From positions 992,001 to 1,056,000 of the forward strand of contig NZ_SNYC01000004.1 in the NCBI RefSeq assembly GCF_004362715.1: DNA of 64,000 nt, given 5' to 3'. Shown piece after piece: positions 44,327 through 54,321 of this stretch (position 1 is its first letter; each line of letters begins with the position of its first letter). The notes beneath the pieces were generated by a model that had not been told where the DNA came from, searched no databases, and was given only the letters and a program-made list of their open reading frames with translations. A program made the translations under genes and the position numbers. This DNA comes from Pedobacter metabolipauper (GTDB lineage Bacteria; Bacteroidota; Bacteroidia; Sphingobacteriales; Sphingobacteriaceae).

Positions 44327-45577
44327 ATGATGATGCAGAGAAGAGTGGTAGTTACTGGTGTTGGGGCTTTAACGCCAATTGGGAATGAGGTAAAAACCTT
44401 TTGGGATAATGCGGTTGCCGGAAAAAGCGGAGCAGCAAAGATCACCCGTTTTGATGCCTCATTATTTAAGACCCAATTTGCCTGCGAACTTAAAAACTTT
44501 GATGCCTCCTCTTATCTGGACCGGGCAGATCTGAAAAGAACTGATCTGTATACACAGTATGCATTAATTGCATCGGATGAAGCCATTCGGGATTCTGGTT
44601 TTGAATTCGACAAGATGGATCCTTTTGATGTCGGTGTGATCTGGGGTTCGGCCCAGGGTGGTATGGATACTTTTGAACAGCAGGTTACGGAATTTGCACA
44701 AGGGAATGGCCAACCCAGGTTTAGCCCATTTTTTGTGCCTAAGTTTCTGATTAATATGGCTTCCGGACTAATATCTCTTAGAAATGGGTATATGGGAATC
44801 AATTACAGTGCTGTTTCTGCATGTGCAACAGGTAATACCGCCATAATGGATGCCTTTAATTACATCCGCTGGGGCAAAGCCAAGATCATCGTTGCAGGTG
44901 GTTCTGAATCTCCGATCTCTCCGGCTTCTATTGGCGGGTTTTCATCGATGAAAGCCATGTCCACTTTAAATGATAATCCTGAAGGTGCATCCAGACCCTT
45001 TGATGTAAACCGCGACGGTTTTGTAATGGGCGAGGGGGCAGGTGCATTAGTCCTGGAAGAATATGAACATGCGGTAAGCAGGGGTGCTACAATATATGGA
45101 GAAGTTGCCGGTGCTGCGATGACTGCAGATGCCTATCACATGACATCTACCCATCCTGAAGGTTTAGGGGCTTCACAGGCCATGAGACTCGCCTTAAAAG
45201 AAGCAAACATAGGTATTCAGCAGGTTGACTATCTGAATACCCATGCGACTTCTACACCAGTTGGTGATCTTTCTGAGATTATGGCCGTTACCAATTTAAC
45301 AGGAACGGAACGTCTGAACTTAAAGATCAGTGCTACTAAATCAATAACCGGACATCTATTAGGTGCTGCCGGCGCCATTGAGGCCATTATTTGCCTGTTA
45401 GCGATGCGTGACGGGGTTATACCGCCTACTATAAATACGGTTAACCTTGATCCGGCTATTCCCGGTAATTTAAATATCGTGCTTAAAGAGGCCGTAAGCG
45501 CAAAAGTTGCGGTGGCCATGAGCAACACTTTTGGTTTCGGAGGCCACAACGCAACGGTAGTTTTTAAATCTATTTAG
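44327..45577 (+). CDS. Beta-ketoacyl-ACP synthase (FabF-type)
   Basis: This 416-residue thiolase-fold condensing enzyme has the Cys-His-His triad: Cys166 in SACATGNTAI, His306 in NTHATSTPVGD and His343 in KSITGHLLGAAGA. It elongates acyl-ACP with malonyl-ACP. Three ATGs lie in tandem at 44327, 44330 and 44333; the last gives MQRRVVVTGVG, the usual FabF start. There is no acpP or other fab gene beside it, so it may be a second, specialised FabF rather than the housekeeping one. It converges on the sorbosone-dehydrogenase-like gene with an 8-bp overlap. Confidence 0.93.
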   Translation: MMMQRRVVVTGVGALTPIGNEVKTFWDNAVAGKSGAAKITRFDASLFKTQFACELKNFDASSYLDRADLKRTDLYTQYALIASDEAIRDSGFEFDKMDPFDVGVIWGSAQGGMDTFEQQVTEFAQGNGQPRFSPFFVPKFLINMASGLISLRNGYMGINYSAVSACATGNTAIMDAFNYIRWGKAKIIVAGGSESPISPASIGGFSSMKAMSTLNDNPEGASRPFDVNRDGFVMGEGAGALVLEEYEHAVSRGATIYGEVAGAAMTADAYHMTSTHPEGLGASQAMRLALKEANIGIQQVDYLNTHATSTPVGDLSEIMAVTNLTGTERLNLKISATKSITGHLLGAAGAIEAIICLLAMRDGVIPPTINTVNLDPAIPGNLNIVLKEAVSAKVAVAMSNTFGFGGHNATVVFKSI

Positions 45578-46889
45578 CCGCAATTCTCCAGATCGTACTG
45601 CTTACATCATCTGCAACTAATAACGCTCCATCGGGTGCTACAGCAACACCAACTGGTCTGCCATAAACATCCCCTTTATCCTGATCGGCAATAAATCCGG
45701 TCAGGAAGTCTTGAAGCGGACCGCTTGGTTTTCCATTTTTAAAGGGAACAAAAGCAACCTTATATCCGGATAATGCAGATCTGTTCCATGATCCATGCTG
45801 ACCAATAAATGCACCGCTTTTGTATTTTTCCGGAAATTTACTGCCGGTATAAAATGCAAGGCCCAATGATGCCGTATGTGCGCCTACCTGTACATCAGGG
45901 ACAAGGGCTTTAGCCACAAGATCGGGCTTCTGTCCTTTTAAACGGGGATCTTTATGCTGTCCATAATAGGAGTAAGGCCATCCGTAAAAACCACCTTCTT
46001 TAACACTGGTAATATAATCCGGTACAAGGTTGTCTCCCAGTCCGTCACGTTCATTTACGGCTGTCCACAAGGTACCGGTACCTGGTGCCCAACTCATACC
46101 AACCGGATTTCTTAATCCTGCGGCATAGATCCGTTCGCCGGTTCCATCCGGATTGATCTCTAAAATGTTTGCTCTCCGCACTTCATTCTCCATTCCATTT
46201 TCTCCTGCATTACTGCCTGATCCTACAGACACATAGATTTTAGAATTATCTGAGTTGGCAATCAGGTTACGTGTCCAGTGGTTGTTATATCCGCCAGCTG
46301 GCAAGCTTAGAATTTTGGTTCCTTTAGCGGTAATTTTAGTATCGCCGGCTTTGTACGGATATTTCCATAAGCCATCTGTATTGGCTACATAGAATGAGTT
46401 TCCAATAATGAGTACGCCATAAGGTTGATTAAGACCTGCAAGGAAATTGGTTTGCAGCTCTGGCACGCCATCCTGATCTTTATCCCTTAAAAGAACTACG
46501 GTATTTGCACTTTCTCCGGCCACTTCAGCTTTCGCTTTTCCTGTAATTAAATTTGCTGCTGCTTCTTTTAAAGAGCGTTCGGAATTGGAAAGCACAACAA
46601 AAATATCACCATTGGGTGCTACATAGATGTTTCTCGGACTTTTAAAATTACTTGCAAAACGGGTAACGGTAAAACCTTCAGGGGCAACAGGTGTTTTGCC
46701 ATCCGGCCAGCCGATGACCTTGCTAAACTTGTTTTTTGACGCATTGGTATCTGGCGCAGGAAGCGAAGCCTGTTGCGTTGTGTCTGAAACTGTTGCTAAG
46801 CTGTCGCCAGCCGTGTTTTCTTTATTTGTTGTTGAATTACAGGCCACAAATAGTGGTGCGGCTGCAACAAAAAAAAGCAGTCTTTTCAT
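45570..46889 (-). CDS. L-sorbosone dehydrogenase-like PQQ-type lipoprotein
   Basis: The 439-residue secreted lipoprotein (lipobox LFVAC) has a six-bladed beta-propeller of the glucose/sorbosone dehydrogenase family. Motifs include PEGFTVTRFASNFKSPRNIYVAPNGDIFV, NNHWTRNLI and GTGERIYAAGLRNPVGMSWAPGTGTLWTAVNERDGLGD, and the final VYGRPVGVAVAPDGALLVADD. Enzymes of this type oxidise sugar aldehydes with PQQ, but many Bacteroidota relatives have no proven activity. It stands on the minus strand next to an exported arylesterase; both may be secreted carbohydrate or ester-processing proteins. Confidence 0.88.
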   Translation of the reverse strand: MKRLLFFVAAAPLFVACNSTTNKENTAGDSLATVSDTTQQASLPAPDTNASKNKFSKVIGWPDGKTPVAPEGFTVTRFASNFKSPRNIYVAPNGDIFVVLSNSERSLKEAAANLITGKAKAEVAGESANTVVLLRDKDQDGVPELQTNFLAGLNQPYGVLIIGNSFYVANTDGLWKYPYKAGDTKITAKGTKILSLPAGGYNNHWTRNLIANSDNSKIYVSVGSGSNAGENGMENEVRRANILEINPDGTGERIYAAGLRNPVGMSWAPGTGTLWTAVNERDGLGDNLVPDYITSVKEGGFYGWPYSYYGQHKDPRLKGQKPDLVAKALVPDVQVGAHTASLGLAFYTGSKFPEKYKSGAFIGQHGSWNRSALSGYKVAFVPFKNGKPSGPLQDFLTGFIADQDKGDVYGRPVGVAVAPDGALLVADDVSSTIWRIAAK

Positions 46890-46945
46890 AAAGTTAGATT
46901 ATTAAAATGTTATAGTAGCTCGTTTTGAGCATCTGTTTTATAACA

Positions 46946-47644
46946 TTAAAGAATCTCTTTTAGTTTTACCCATACGTTTTTAGCCAGTATCTTTTGTCCT
47001 TCAGCGGTTGGATGAATTCCGTCATTCTGGTTTAATGCGGGTATGCCGCCTACACCTTCCAGTAAAAATGGAACAAAGGTCATCTTGTTTTTTACAGCCA
47101 GCTGTTTGAACATATCCTTGAAATCTGAGGCATATTTTTCACCCATATTTGGAGGTATCTGCATTCCTGCCAATACCATCTTTGCCTCCGGGTATTTGTT
47201 TTTTACAGTGTCAATGATCGATTGTAAGTTCCGTGTGGTTTCTGAGACGGAAACGCCGCGCAGACCATCATTTGCACCCAGTTCCAGTACAAATATGGAT
47301 ATAGGCTGTTTAAGTACCCATCCGATCCTGCTTTTGCCTGCTGCAGATGTTTCTCCGCTCAATCCGGCATTTACTACATGATAAGGCAGGTTAATGGCGT
47401 CTATTTTTTGCTGGATCAGGTTAGGGTATGCTTCATTAGGATCTTCAAGACCAAGACCGGCAGTAAGACTGGTGCCAAAAAAAAGAATTTTCTTCTTGTT
47501 AGCAGCTGTGGCCGCAGCTGCTGAAGTGGCTGTAGTATCAGAAACCTTTGCTGTTTCTTTGTCTCCATTCTTTGAGCTGTTTCCACACGATGAGAAAAAA
47601 ATAGCAAGAAATGTTATGATAAGGGTTGAAGTGTTGCGTAACAT
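46946..47644 (-). CDS. tesA: TesA-like arylesterase, SGNH hydrolase lipoprotein
   Basis: The 232-residue lipoprotein (signal ending FFSSC) has the SGNH hydrolase blocks: GTSLTAG with the nucleophile Ser (block I), NAGLSGET (II), ELGANDGLRG (III) and DGIHPTAEGQ with the catalytic Asp/His (V). It matches the TesA multifunctional esterase/thioesterase that in many bacteria stands divergent from the ybbA-ybbP ABC transporter, as here. The substrate is not known. It is not in the efflux or lipid operon. Confidence 0.9.
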   Translation of the reverse strand: MLRNTSTLIITFLAIFFSSCGNSSKNGDKETAKVSDTTATSAAAATAANKKKILFFGTSLTAGLGLEDPNEAYPNLIQQKIDAINLPYHVVNAGLSGETSAAGKSRIGWVLKQPISIFVLELGANDGLRGVSVSETTRNLQSIIDTVKNKYPEAKMVLAGMQIPPNMGEKYASDFKDMFKQLAVKNKMTFVPFLLEGVGGIPALNQNDGIHPTAEGQKILAKNVWVKLKEIL

Positions 47645-47776
47645 ATATGTAATATAAAAATCTAAAATTAGTCTTTAGTAACCTGACCTTGTATATTTAA
47701 CAGGTGATGTGGCTTTAAGTTTACAATATACCAGTATTTAGCACATTATACATTCAAATTAAAAAGCGATTTAACT

Positions 47777-48463
47777 ATGTCTGCAGAAAACATCCTGAGT
47801 ATTGAAAACGTAAGTAAGGTCTATAAAAGTGCGGGGAAGGAGCTTACGGTATTAAATGCCATTAATTTCTCGGTAACTGCAGGTTCAACTTTAGCCATTA
47901 CCGGTCCTTCCGGAAGTGGAAAAACCACGCTTTTGGGTCTTTGCGCAGGATTAGACAGATCCAGCTCAGGCATCGTGAGGCTTAATGGGGTTCAGTTGGA
48001 CGGACTTAGCGAAGATGAAAGGGCTGCGGTAAGGAATAAATATGTCGGCTTTATTTTTCAAAACTTCCAGTTAATGCCTACGCTTACTGCGCTTGAAAAT
48101 GTGATGGTACCCATGGAACTGAGGGGCCTTAAAAATATACGGGCGCATGCTTTGGATCTGCTTGATAAAGTTGGCCTGGCAGAACGCTCACACCACTATC
48201 CTGTACAGCTTTCCGGCGGCGAACAGCAGCGTGTTTCTCTTGCCCGTGCGTTTTCAAATAAACCAGCTTTGCTTTTTGCAGATGAGCCTACGGGTAACCT
48301 GGATGCTGAAACCAGTGAAAAGGTAGAGAAATTAATGTTTGAATTGAACAGGGATGCAGGAACAACCCTGGTGATCGTTACCCACGATCTGGATCTGGCT
48401 ATGCGTACCAGCAGGATCATAAAAATTAAAGGTGGTCAGCTGATTTCTGATGAGTCTAACTAA
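47777..48463 (+). CDS. ybbA: ABC transporter ATP-binding protein (YbbA-like)
   Basis: The 228-residue MacB/LolD-type ATPase has Walker [13 protein letters not shown], the signature [15 protein letters not shown] and Walker [17 protein letters not shown]. It overlaps the following permease gene by 14 bp. With the divergent tesA this reproduces the conserved tesA/ybbA/ybbP gene order known from Proteobacteria. The transported substrate of YbbAP is unknown; MacB-class transporters often act by mechanotransmission rather than by transport across the membrane. Confidence 0.94.
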   Translation: MSAENILSIENVSKVYKSAGKELTVLNAINFSVTAGSTLAITGPSGSGKTTLLGLCAGLDRSSSGIVRLNGVQLDGLSEDERAAVRNKYVGFIFQNFQLMPTLTALENVMVPMELRGLKNIRAHALDLLDKVGLAERSHHYPVQLSGGEQQRVSLARAFSNKPALLFADEPTGNLDAETSEKVEKLMFELNRDAGTTLVIVTHDLDLAMRTSRIIKIKGGQLISDESN

Positions 48464-51002
48464 AATTTCAGATATGCCCGAAAATAAATCCGTATACAGC
48501 AGACCTGTAAATTTTGGCTGGCTATTTAAAATGGCCTGGCGCGATAGCCGTCGCAACAGGGGGCGGCTTTTTCTTTTTATTTCTTCCATTATTTTAGGTA
48601 TTGCAGCCCTGGTTGCGGTATATTCCTTCAAAGATAATTTACAGCGTGACATTGAAGATCAGGCTAAGAACCTGGCTGGTGCAGACTTGACCATAGACTC
48701 GCGAAAAGTTGTAAGTAAGAAGGCAAGTGTGCTTTTAGATACACTGGGTGATGAACAGGCAACTGAAAGAAGCTTTGCTTCTATGGTTTATTTTTTAAAG
48801 AATAATGGCAGCAGGCTTGTTCAGATCCGCGCGCTGAAGGGAAATTATCCTTACTATGGGCATATAGAAACCATTCCTTTTACTGCAGAAGATAGTTTTA
48901 AAAAGGATAGACGTGCATTGGTTGATAAAACCGTGATGCTCCAGTTTAATGCAAAGGTTGGAGATTCGATCAAGGTTGGATCACTTTCATTTGCCATTGA
49001 AGGTATACTGGAGAAAGCACCCGGACAAACAGGCATCTCTTCTACGGTTGCCCCTATTGTTTACATCCCGCTCAGGTATCTGGAACAAACCGGACTTACC
49101 AAAATAGGAAGCAGGATCCAGTACAAATATTATTACAAATTCAGCAATCCCGAAAAGGTAGAAGCAGTACTTAAGAAAATCCAGCCTCTTCTGGATAAGG
49201 AAGGGCTGGATGCAGAAACCGTTGCTTCAAAGAAAGAGGAAACCGGAAGATCATTCCGCGATGTTACCAGATTTTTATCACTATCCGGATTCATTGCCTT
49301 ACTGCTTGGCTGTATTGGTGTTGGTAGTGCTGTTCATGTATACATTGGCGAAAAACTGGGTTCAATTGCTACCCTAAGGTGCCTCGGCGTAAAAGCCTGG
49401 GAAGCTTTTATGATCTACCTCATTCAAATTGTTTTCATTGGGTTAACCGGTGCAATCCTCGGATCAATCCTTGGAACATTGATCCAGTTTGTGCTCCCTG
49501 TTGTGTTGAAAGATTTTATTCCGGTAGAACTTACCATGCAGATCTCCTGGAGTGCAATAGGTCAGGGCGTAATGCTCGGAATGATCATTTCTGTATTGTT
49601 CGCATTGCCTTCTCTTCTTTCTGTTCGGAGGATATCCCCTTTAAATGCCTTAAGATTGTCTTTTGAGAAGTCTAATCAATCTGTAGATTACTTAAAATGG
49701 ATGGTTTATGTACTTATATTTTCTTTTGTTTTGATATTTACCTGGCTCCAGATGCGCGGTTGGATAGAGGCAATTATATTTACTGGAAGCATTGGTATTG
49801 CATTTTTATTACTTTACGGGTTGTCTAAACTTTTGATGGGTTTGATCCGGAGGTTAATGCCTGCGTCCCTTAGCTATTTATGGCGGCAGGGTTTTGCAAA
49901 CTTATACCGTCCAAATAACCAAACCAGCATGCTTACCGTTTCTATTGGTCTTTCTACAGCGTTTATTTGCACCTTATTTTTTGTGCAGGGCATATTAATG
50001 GACCGTGTAACCCTGTCTTCTGGTGAAAATCAGGCCAATATGGTATTATTTGACATTCAGAATGACCAGAACGGTGCCGTTGCAAAGCTTACAAAAGATT
50101 TTAAGCTTCCGGTAATGAGCCAGGTTCCTATTGTGACGGTAAGGATAGAAGAGATCAATGGTAAGAAAGGTAAAGGTACCTCGGAAAGGGCTTTTCGCGG
50201 AGAATTGCGGGTAACCTTTCAGGATACCCTTACTGCGGCTGAAAAAATAGTAAAAGGCACCTGGACGGGTAAGACAGCACCTTCTGGGATCGTATATGTT
50301 TCTCTGGAAGAGGGTTATGCAAAGCGGATCCAGGTTGACGTTGGTGATAAGATTGTCTTTAATGTACAGGGAATGCTCATCCCTGCTGTAGTTGGCAGTT
50401 TAAGGAGCGTGAACTGGGCCAGGATGCAGACGAATTTCAGGGTTACCTTTCCAACTGGCGTTTTAGAAGATGCCCCTCAGTTTCATGTTCTCATGACCCG
50501 TGTTACATCCGGAACGGTTTCTGCCAATTTTCAGGGTGCCGTAGTACGCAATTTCCCTAATGTTTCTGTTATTGATCTGCAGCTTATTTTAGATGTTCTG
50601 GATGAATTGTTATCCAAGATTGGATTTGTGATCCAATTTATGGCCGCTTTTAGCATGGCTACAGGTTGGATTGTGCTGATCTCAGCCGTTTTAACCAGTA
50701 AAAACCAAAGGTTAAAGGAAATTGCGCTGTTACGTACATTGGGAGCAAGCAGGAAACAGATTGTCATGATCACAGCATTAGAATATTTATTTCTTGGAGC
50801 CATTTCTGCAGGTGCAGGAATGATCCTGGCGATTGGCGGAAGCTGGGCATTGGCCATATTCAGCTTCAATGCAAGCTTTGTTCCGCCACTTCTTCCAATC
50901 TTAGTGTTATTTCTGACTATATGTTTCCTGGTTTTGATTACAGGGGTATTAAGCAGCCGTAAAGTATTAAATACCGCTCCGCTAACAGTTTTGAATGCTT
51001 AA
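48450..51002 (+). CDS. ybbP: ABC transporter permease (YbbP-like, FtsX family)
   Basis: This 850-residue permease has a first cytosolic helix and transmembrane helix (about 33-55), a large extracytoplasmic domain, then a block of transmembrane helices (about 275-480), a second large extracytoplasmic domain and a closing block (about 720-850), which is the FtsX-duplicated plan of YbbP. The final part includes LLRTLGASRKQIV, the usual FtsX coupling helix. The length agrees with YbbP (about 800). It pairs with the overlapping upstream ATPase. The stop overlaps a short opposite-strand ORF by 4 bp. Confidence 0.92.
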   Translation: MSLTKISDMPENKSVYSRPVNFGWLFKMAWRDSRRNRGRLFLFISSIILGIAALVAVYSFKDNLQRDIEDQAKNLAGADLTIDSRKVVSKKASVLLDTLGDEQATERSFASMVYFLKNNGSRLVQIRALKGNYPYYGHIETIPFTAEDSFKKDRRALVDKTVMLQFNAKVGDSIKVGSLSFAIEGILEKAPGQTGISSTVAPIVYIPLRYLEQTGLTKIGSRIQYKYYYKFSNPEKVEAVLKKIQPLLDKEGLDAETVASKKEETGRSFRDVTRFLSLSGFIALLLGCIGVGSAVHVYIGEKLGSIATLRCLGVKAWEAFMIYLIQIVFIGLTGAILGSILGTLIQFVLPVVLKDFIPVELTMQISWSAIGQGVMLGMIISVLFALPSLLSVRRISPLNALRLSFEKSNQSVDYLKWMVYVLIFSFVLIFTWLQMRGWIEAIIFTGSIGIAFLLLYGLSKLLMGLIRRLMPASLSYLWRQGFANLYRPNNQTSMLTVSIGLSTAFICTLFFVQGILMDRVTLSSGENQANMVLFDIQNDQNGAVAKLTKDFKLPVMSQVPIVTVRIEEINGKKGKGTSERAFRGELRVTFQDTLTAAEKIVKGTWTGKTAPSGIVYVSLEEGYAKRIQVDVGDKIVFNVQGMLIPAVVGSLRSVNWARMQTNFRVTFPTGVLEDAPQFHVLMTRVTSGTVSANFQGAVVRNFPNVSVIDLQLILDVLDELLSKIGFVIQFMAAFSMATGWIVLISAVLTSKNQRLKEIALLRTLGASRKQIVMITALEYLFLGAISAGAGMILAIGGSWALAIFSFNASFVPPLLPILVLFLTICFLVLITGVLSSRKVLNTAPLTVLNA

Positions 51003-51172
51003 AGAGCCAGTCTTTTAAAGTCATCCGTTTTTAATGTTGCTGCTTTGCCCCAGTTGTCATCTTCTCTAAAATCATCATCGGGATGAAAATAATAGTCTTT
51101 TTTTCTGAAAGATAAAATTGGCTTTATTCTGTTGTCTCCAGCCATCTTTGTTTTTGATTTAATCTGTTTCAT
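50999..51172 (-). CDS. Small hypothetical basic/acidic protein (57 aa)
   Basis: A 57-codon ORF on the minus strand starts with ATG 51172 and ends at 50999, overlapping the ybbP stop. The protein has a basic N-terminus (MKQIKSKTKMAGDNRIKP), an aromatic middle (SFRKKDYYFHPDDDF) and an acidic part (REDDNWGKAATLKTDDFKRL). No SD-like sequence is visible. The composition is not what out-of-frame sequence tends to give, but this is weak evidence. No function can be assigned. Confidence 0.4.
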   Translation of the reverse strand: MKQIKSKTKMAGDNRIKPILSFRKKDYYFHPDDDFREDDNWGKAATLKTDDFKRLAL

Positions 51173-51373
51173 GAGGATAAGGTTAGATTAAGTGTACAGA
51201 TGAATTAAATACGGGATCTTATTGAATATTAAGTAATAAATTTAGTAAAATCTTCTTTATTAATCTCCTATAAAACAGTGGTTTGGTTAAAAAGGTTTTA
51301 AAACAGGTACTTTTCCTATAAGAATGCGTACATAACACCTTCTTGTTGAGCTTCTTTAACTCTACATTTAGAT

Positions 51374-51751
51374 ATGGCAAAGAGGATGTTAATTATCGAC
51401 GATGATGAAGCATATTCAGGTAGTTTATTTGAATTATTCTCTGCTGATTATTCAATCCGTATTTCTTCAACACCGAATAATATTTTTAGTTCCATAGAAA
51501 GCTTTCATCCCGATATTATTATCATAGAATATTCGCTTCCTGGTGAAAAAAATGGCGCTGAACTGTGCTTAAGTATTAAACTTAATCCACATACTGCTAA
51601 CATCCCTGTACTGATCACTTCAGAAACGATGTTATCAGACCAGATAATCTCAGTTAGCCATTGCAACCAGTTTATCCCTAAACCTTTTCATAATTATCAA
51701 TTTCAGATGATCATAAACAGCCACTGCATTTCAAATGCCTATTACGGATAG
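51374..51751 (+). CDS. Stand-alone receiver domain lacking the phospho-acceptor Asp
   Basis: The 125-residue protein is a single CheY-like receiver with acidic pocket residues Asp9-Asp10-Asp11 and switch residues Thr82/Ser83 and Lys103 in QFIPKPF. At the phosphorylation site, where receivers have Asp, the strand reads DIIIIEYSLPG: Glu52 in place of Asp. A Glu there often mimics the phosphorylated form or makes the protein phosphorylation-independent. It is 71 bp upstream of the hybrid kinase and on the same strand, so it may be a partner or adaptor in that pathway. It has no output domain. Confidence 0.85.
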   Translation: MAKRMLIIDDDEAYSGSLFELFSADYSIRISSTPNNIFSSIESFHPDIIIIEYSLPGEKNGAELCLSIKLNPHTANIPVLITSETMLSDQIISVSHCNQFIPKPFHNYQFQMIINSHCISNAYYG

Positions 51752-51822
51752 CTGGTTATTTACCTATTAAATTTGTAGTTTAAAATACATTTCTGATCTT
51801 TCCGTTATTATTTAAAGGTCAA

Positions 51823-54321
51823 ATGAGTACAATCCCCCGCAGTAGTTTTATTAAGGCAATGAAAAGTAAGGTGATTATCGCGTTACTTTTAGCCTGCTTT
51901 GCGTTGTTTATGGCTTGGGGTGTTAGTAAGGTTGCATTTAAAGAGATGCTGACTACTGTAGAAAGTATCTCCGCACCAAGTGAACGGCTGCGTATGGTAA
52001 ACGTTATTTCACGTAAGATCGGCAGTCTGGACCAGCTCCAAAAAAGACAAGCACTGAATGACCCTGGAAATTACCGGAAACTCTTTAAAGAATCCGGCCA
52101 GTTGCGTGACGTACTGGATTCCCTGGCTGCCCTTTATACCAATGATTCTGTTCAATTACTGCGTATTTATGCCATCAAAAAGCTTTTGAGTGAAAGAGAT
52201 GGACAATTTATTAATTATCTCAAAGTAAGGGAGCGGCTGATCAACAATAAGTCTTTTTCAGATCAGGTTCAAAACCTGAGTAATATCGTCTCAAAAAGCG
52301 GAAGCAAAGGCGACAGTACGATCCTCGCCACAGAAGAAAAAACATCAACCACTACCATTTATCCCAATTCTGAAAAGCCCAGAAGCTTCTTCAATAAGCT
52401 GTTTGGAAAAAAACGGGATGACGCAGATAACTCATTTAAGATCGTCAATGAAGAAAAGGTTAAAAAAGATACCATTGCACTTTCCACTGATGAACAGATT
52501 GCTAAAAACCTGGAGAAATCAATTCGCGACATTGAAAAGAAACAACAGGAAAAAAATGCAAGCTTTTTGAGCAGGGAGGCAGCCCTGGCAAATTCAAACA
52601 ACCTGCTCGTTAATCAAATGCTTGATATTTTAAGGAAAGTTGAAAGTGAAGTACTCAGTCAAATTGAGTTGAATGGTGTTCAGGCTAAGCAGGTAGTAAA
52701 TACCGGGATCAATACCATTAGTATCATTATGCTGGTGTTCTTTCTTTTAACAGGTTTACTGCTTTATTTGATCTTAACAGACATTACAAGAAGTGCAAAG
52801 TACCGGCAAGCGCTTGAAGTGGCTAAAGATGAAGCTGTATATCACGGAAAAGCCAAACAGCGTTTTTTGTCGAATATGAGCCATGAGATCAGAACACCGC
52901 TTCAATCAATTATTGGTTATGCAGAGATCATTAAGCAGCAGGAACATCCGGATCATAAAGATATTGAAGCCATATACAACTCTTCTGAGCATTTGCTGCA
53001 GATTGTAAATGAGGTTTTGGATTATAACCGCATCACTTCAGGCAAATTTAGTTTTTCAAATACTCCATTTCGTATCTCCGGTCTATTGGATGAAGTTGTT
53101 GCTGCAATGCGTCCTCAGGCAACGCTGAAACAGCTAAATATGCGTACTGAATTTGCGCTTAACGGAATTGATTTTATTAACGGAGATCCGTTTAGATTAA
53201 AGCAGATCCTCTATAACCTGCTTGGAAACGCCATCAAATTTACCAATGAAGGAGAGATCATTCTTTCTGCATTTTATAAAAGACAGGGCGATCAGCTGCA
53301 TTTTACATTTTCCGTAAAAGATACGGGGATTGGAATTGCAGAAGAGCAAAGTAAACTGATCTTCAATGAATTTGAACAAGTTAATTCTCCAGAACAGGAA
53401 GCAGTAAACAGGACCGGGGCCGGATTGGGTCTGTCCATCATCAAATCATTGGTAGATAACCAGGGCGGCAGGATCTATTTAAAAAGTAAAGCAGGAAAGG
53501 GGAGTACATTTACCGTTTACCTGACATTTACCATCGCGGCTGAACCCGTATCTGAGATTCTGCAGCACGCGGGCAAAACACTTACAACGCAGAAAGTATG
53601 GGTAATTGATGATGACCAGCTGATCCTGGATCTTTGTGCCGTTATCTTTAGTAAGAATCAGATAGATTATACTTGTTTTAGTTCACCTGCCCAGCTCCTG
53701 AATACGGTCTGGGATGATTCTGTAGGGTATGTGCTTATGGATATGCGGATGCCAGAAATGGATGGCTTTGAACTTTGCAGGATCTTACGTTCCCGTATTC
53801 CTGCGGATGTTAAGATCTATGCCATTACGGCCCAGGTCTTGCCGGATGAGCAGGAAAACCTGTTGGCCAATGGCTTTGACGGTTTGGTCATGAAACCCTT
53901 TCGGGAGCGTGAACTTTTAGCTGCACTTTATGAAGAAAAACAACAGCCTGATCATTCGTACCAGGCAGCTGATCTGGATCTTAATGGATTAAGAAAGATG
54001 ACCTACGGAGATGAAAAACAATTGAACAGTATTCTTTTACGGTTTATAGAAGATTGCGTAAACGATAGTACTGAACTTAAAAAGGCATTAGCAGCTGGAG
54101 ATACCGACACACTTTGTCTGCTTACCCATCGTCTGGCCGGAAGGATAGCACAGATTGGGGCTAAAGAGCTGGCTGCTGAATTCAGGGTGAAGGAATTAGA
54201 ATTGAGAAAAAACGGTTATTCTGATGTTCAATTAAAAGATATCAGGATGCTTTTGGATAAGTTAGCCGTTTTAACCGATAAAATAAAGAAGCAAACGGAA
54301 TCCTATTATTCGATTTCGTAG
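51823..54321 (+). CDS. Hybrid sensor histidine kinase with receiver and HPt domains
   Basis: The 832-residue multi-step phosphorelay protein has a first transmembrane helix (about 12-32), a periplasmic helical sensor with Lys/Glu-rich coil (about 33-295), a second transmembrane helix (about 300-325), HisKA with His354 in SNMSHEIRTP, HATPase_c (N-box LLGNAIKFTN, G boxes DTGIGI and GAGLGLSI), a receiver with Asp640 in VLMDMRMPEMDG, and a C-terminal HPt with His769 in LTHRLAG. It overlaps the tail of the convergent sigma-54 activator by 16 bp. The HPt could pass phosphate to that regulator. The stimulus is unknown. Confidence 0.94.
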   Translation: MSTIPRSSFIKAMKSKVIIALLLACFALFMAWGVSKVAFKEMLTTVESISAPSERLRMVNVISRKIGSLDQLQKRQALNDPGNYRKLFKESGQLRDVLDSLAALYTNDSVQLLRIYAIKKLLSERDGQFINYLKVRERLINNKSFSDQVQNLSNIVSKSGSKGDSTILATEEKTSTTTIYPNSEKPRSFFNKLFGKKRDDADNSFKIVNEEKVKKDTIALSTDEQIAKNLEKSIRDIEKKQQEKNASFLSREAALANSNNLLVNQMLDILRKVESEVLSQIELNGVQAKQVVNTGINTISIIMLVFFLLTGLLLYLILTDITRSAKYRQALEVAKDEAVYHGKAKQRFLSNMSHEIRTPLQSIIGYAEIIKQQEHPDHKDIEAIYNSSEHLLQIVNEVLDYNRITSGKFSFSNTPFRISGLLDEVVAAMRPQATLKQLNMRTEFALNGIDFINGDPFRLKQILYNLLGNAIKFTNEGEIILSAFYKRQGDQLHFTFSVKDTGIGIAEEQSKLIFNEFEQVNSPEQEAVNRTGAGLGLSIIKSLVDNQGGRIYLKSKAGKGSTFTVYLTFTIAAEPVSEILQHAGKTLTTQKVWVIDDDQLILDLCAVIFSKNQIDYTCFSSPAQLLNTVWDDSVGYVLMDMRMPEMDGFELCRILRSRIPADVKIYAITAQVLPDEQENLLANGFDGLVMKPFRERELLAALYEEKQQPDHSYQAADLDLNGLRKMTYGDEKQLNSILLRFIEDCVNDSTELKKALAAGDTDTLCLLTHRLAGRIAQIGAKELAAEFRVKELELRKNGYSDVQLKDIRMLLDKLAVLTDKIKKQTESYYSIS

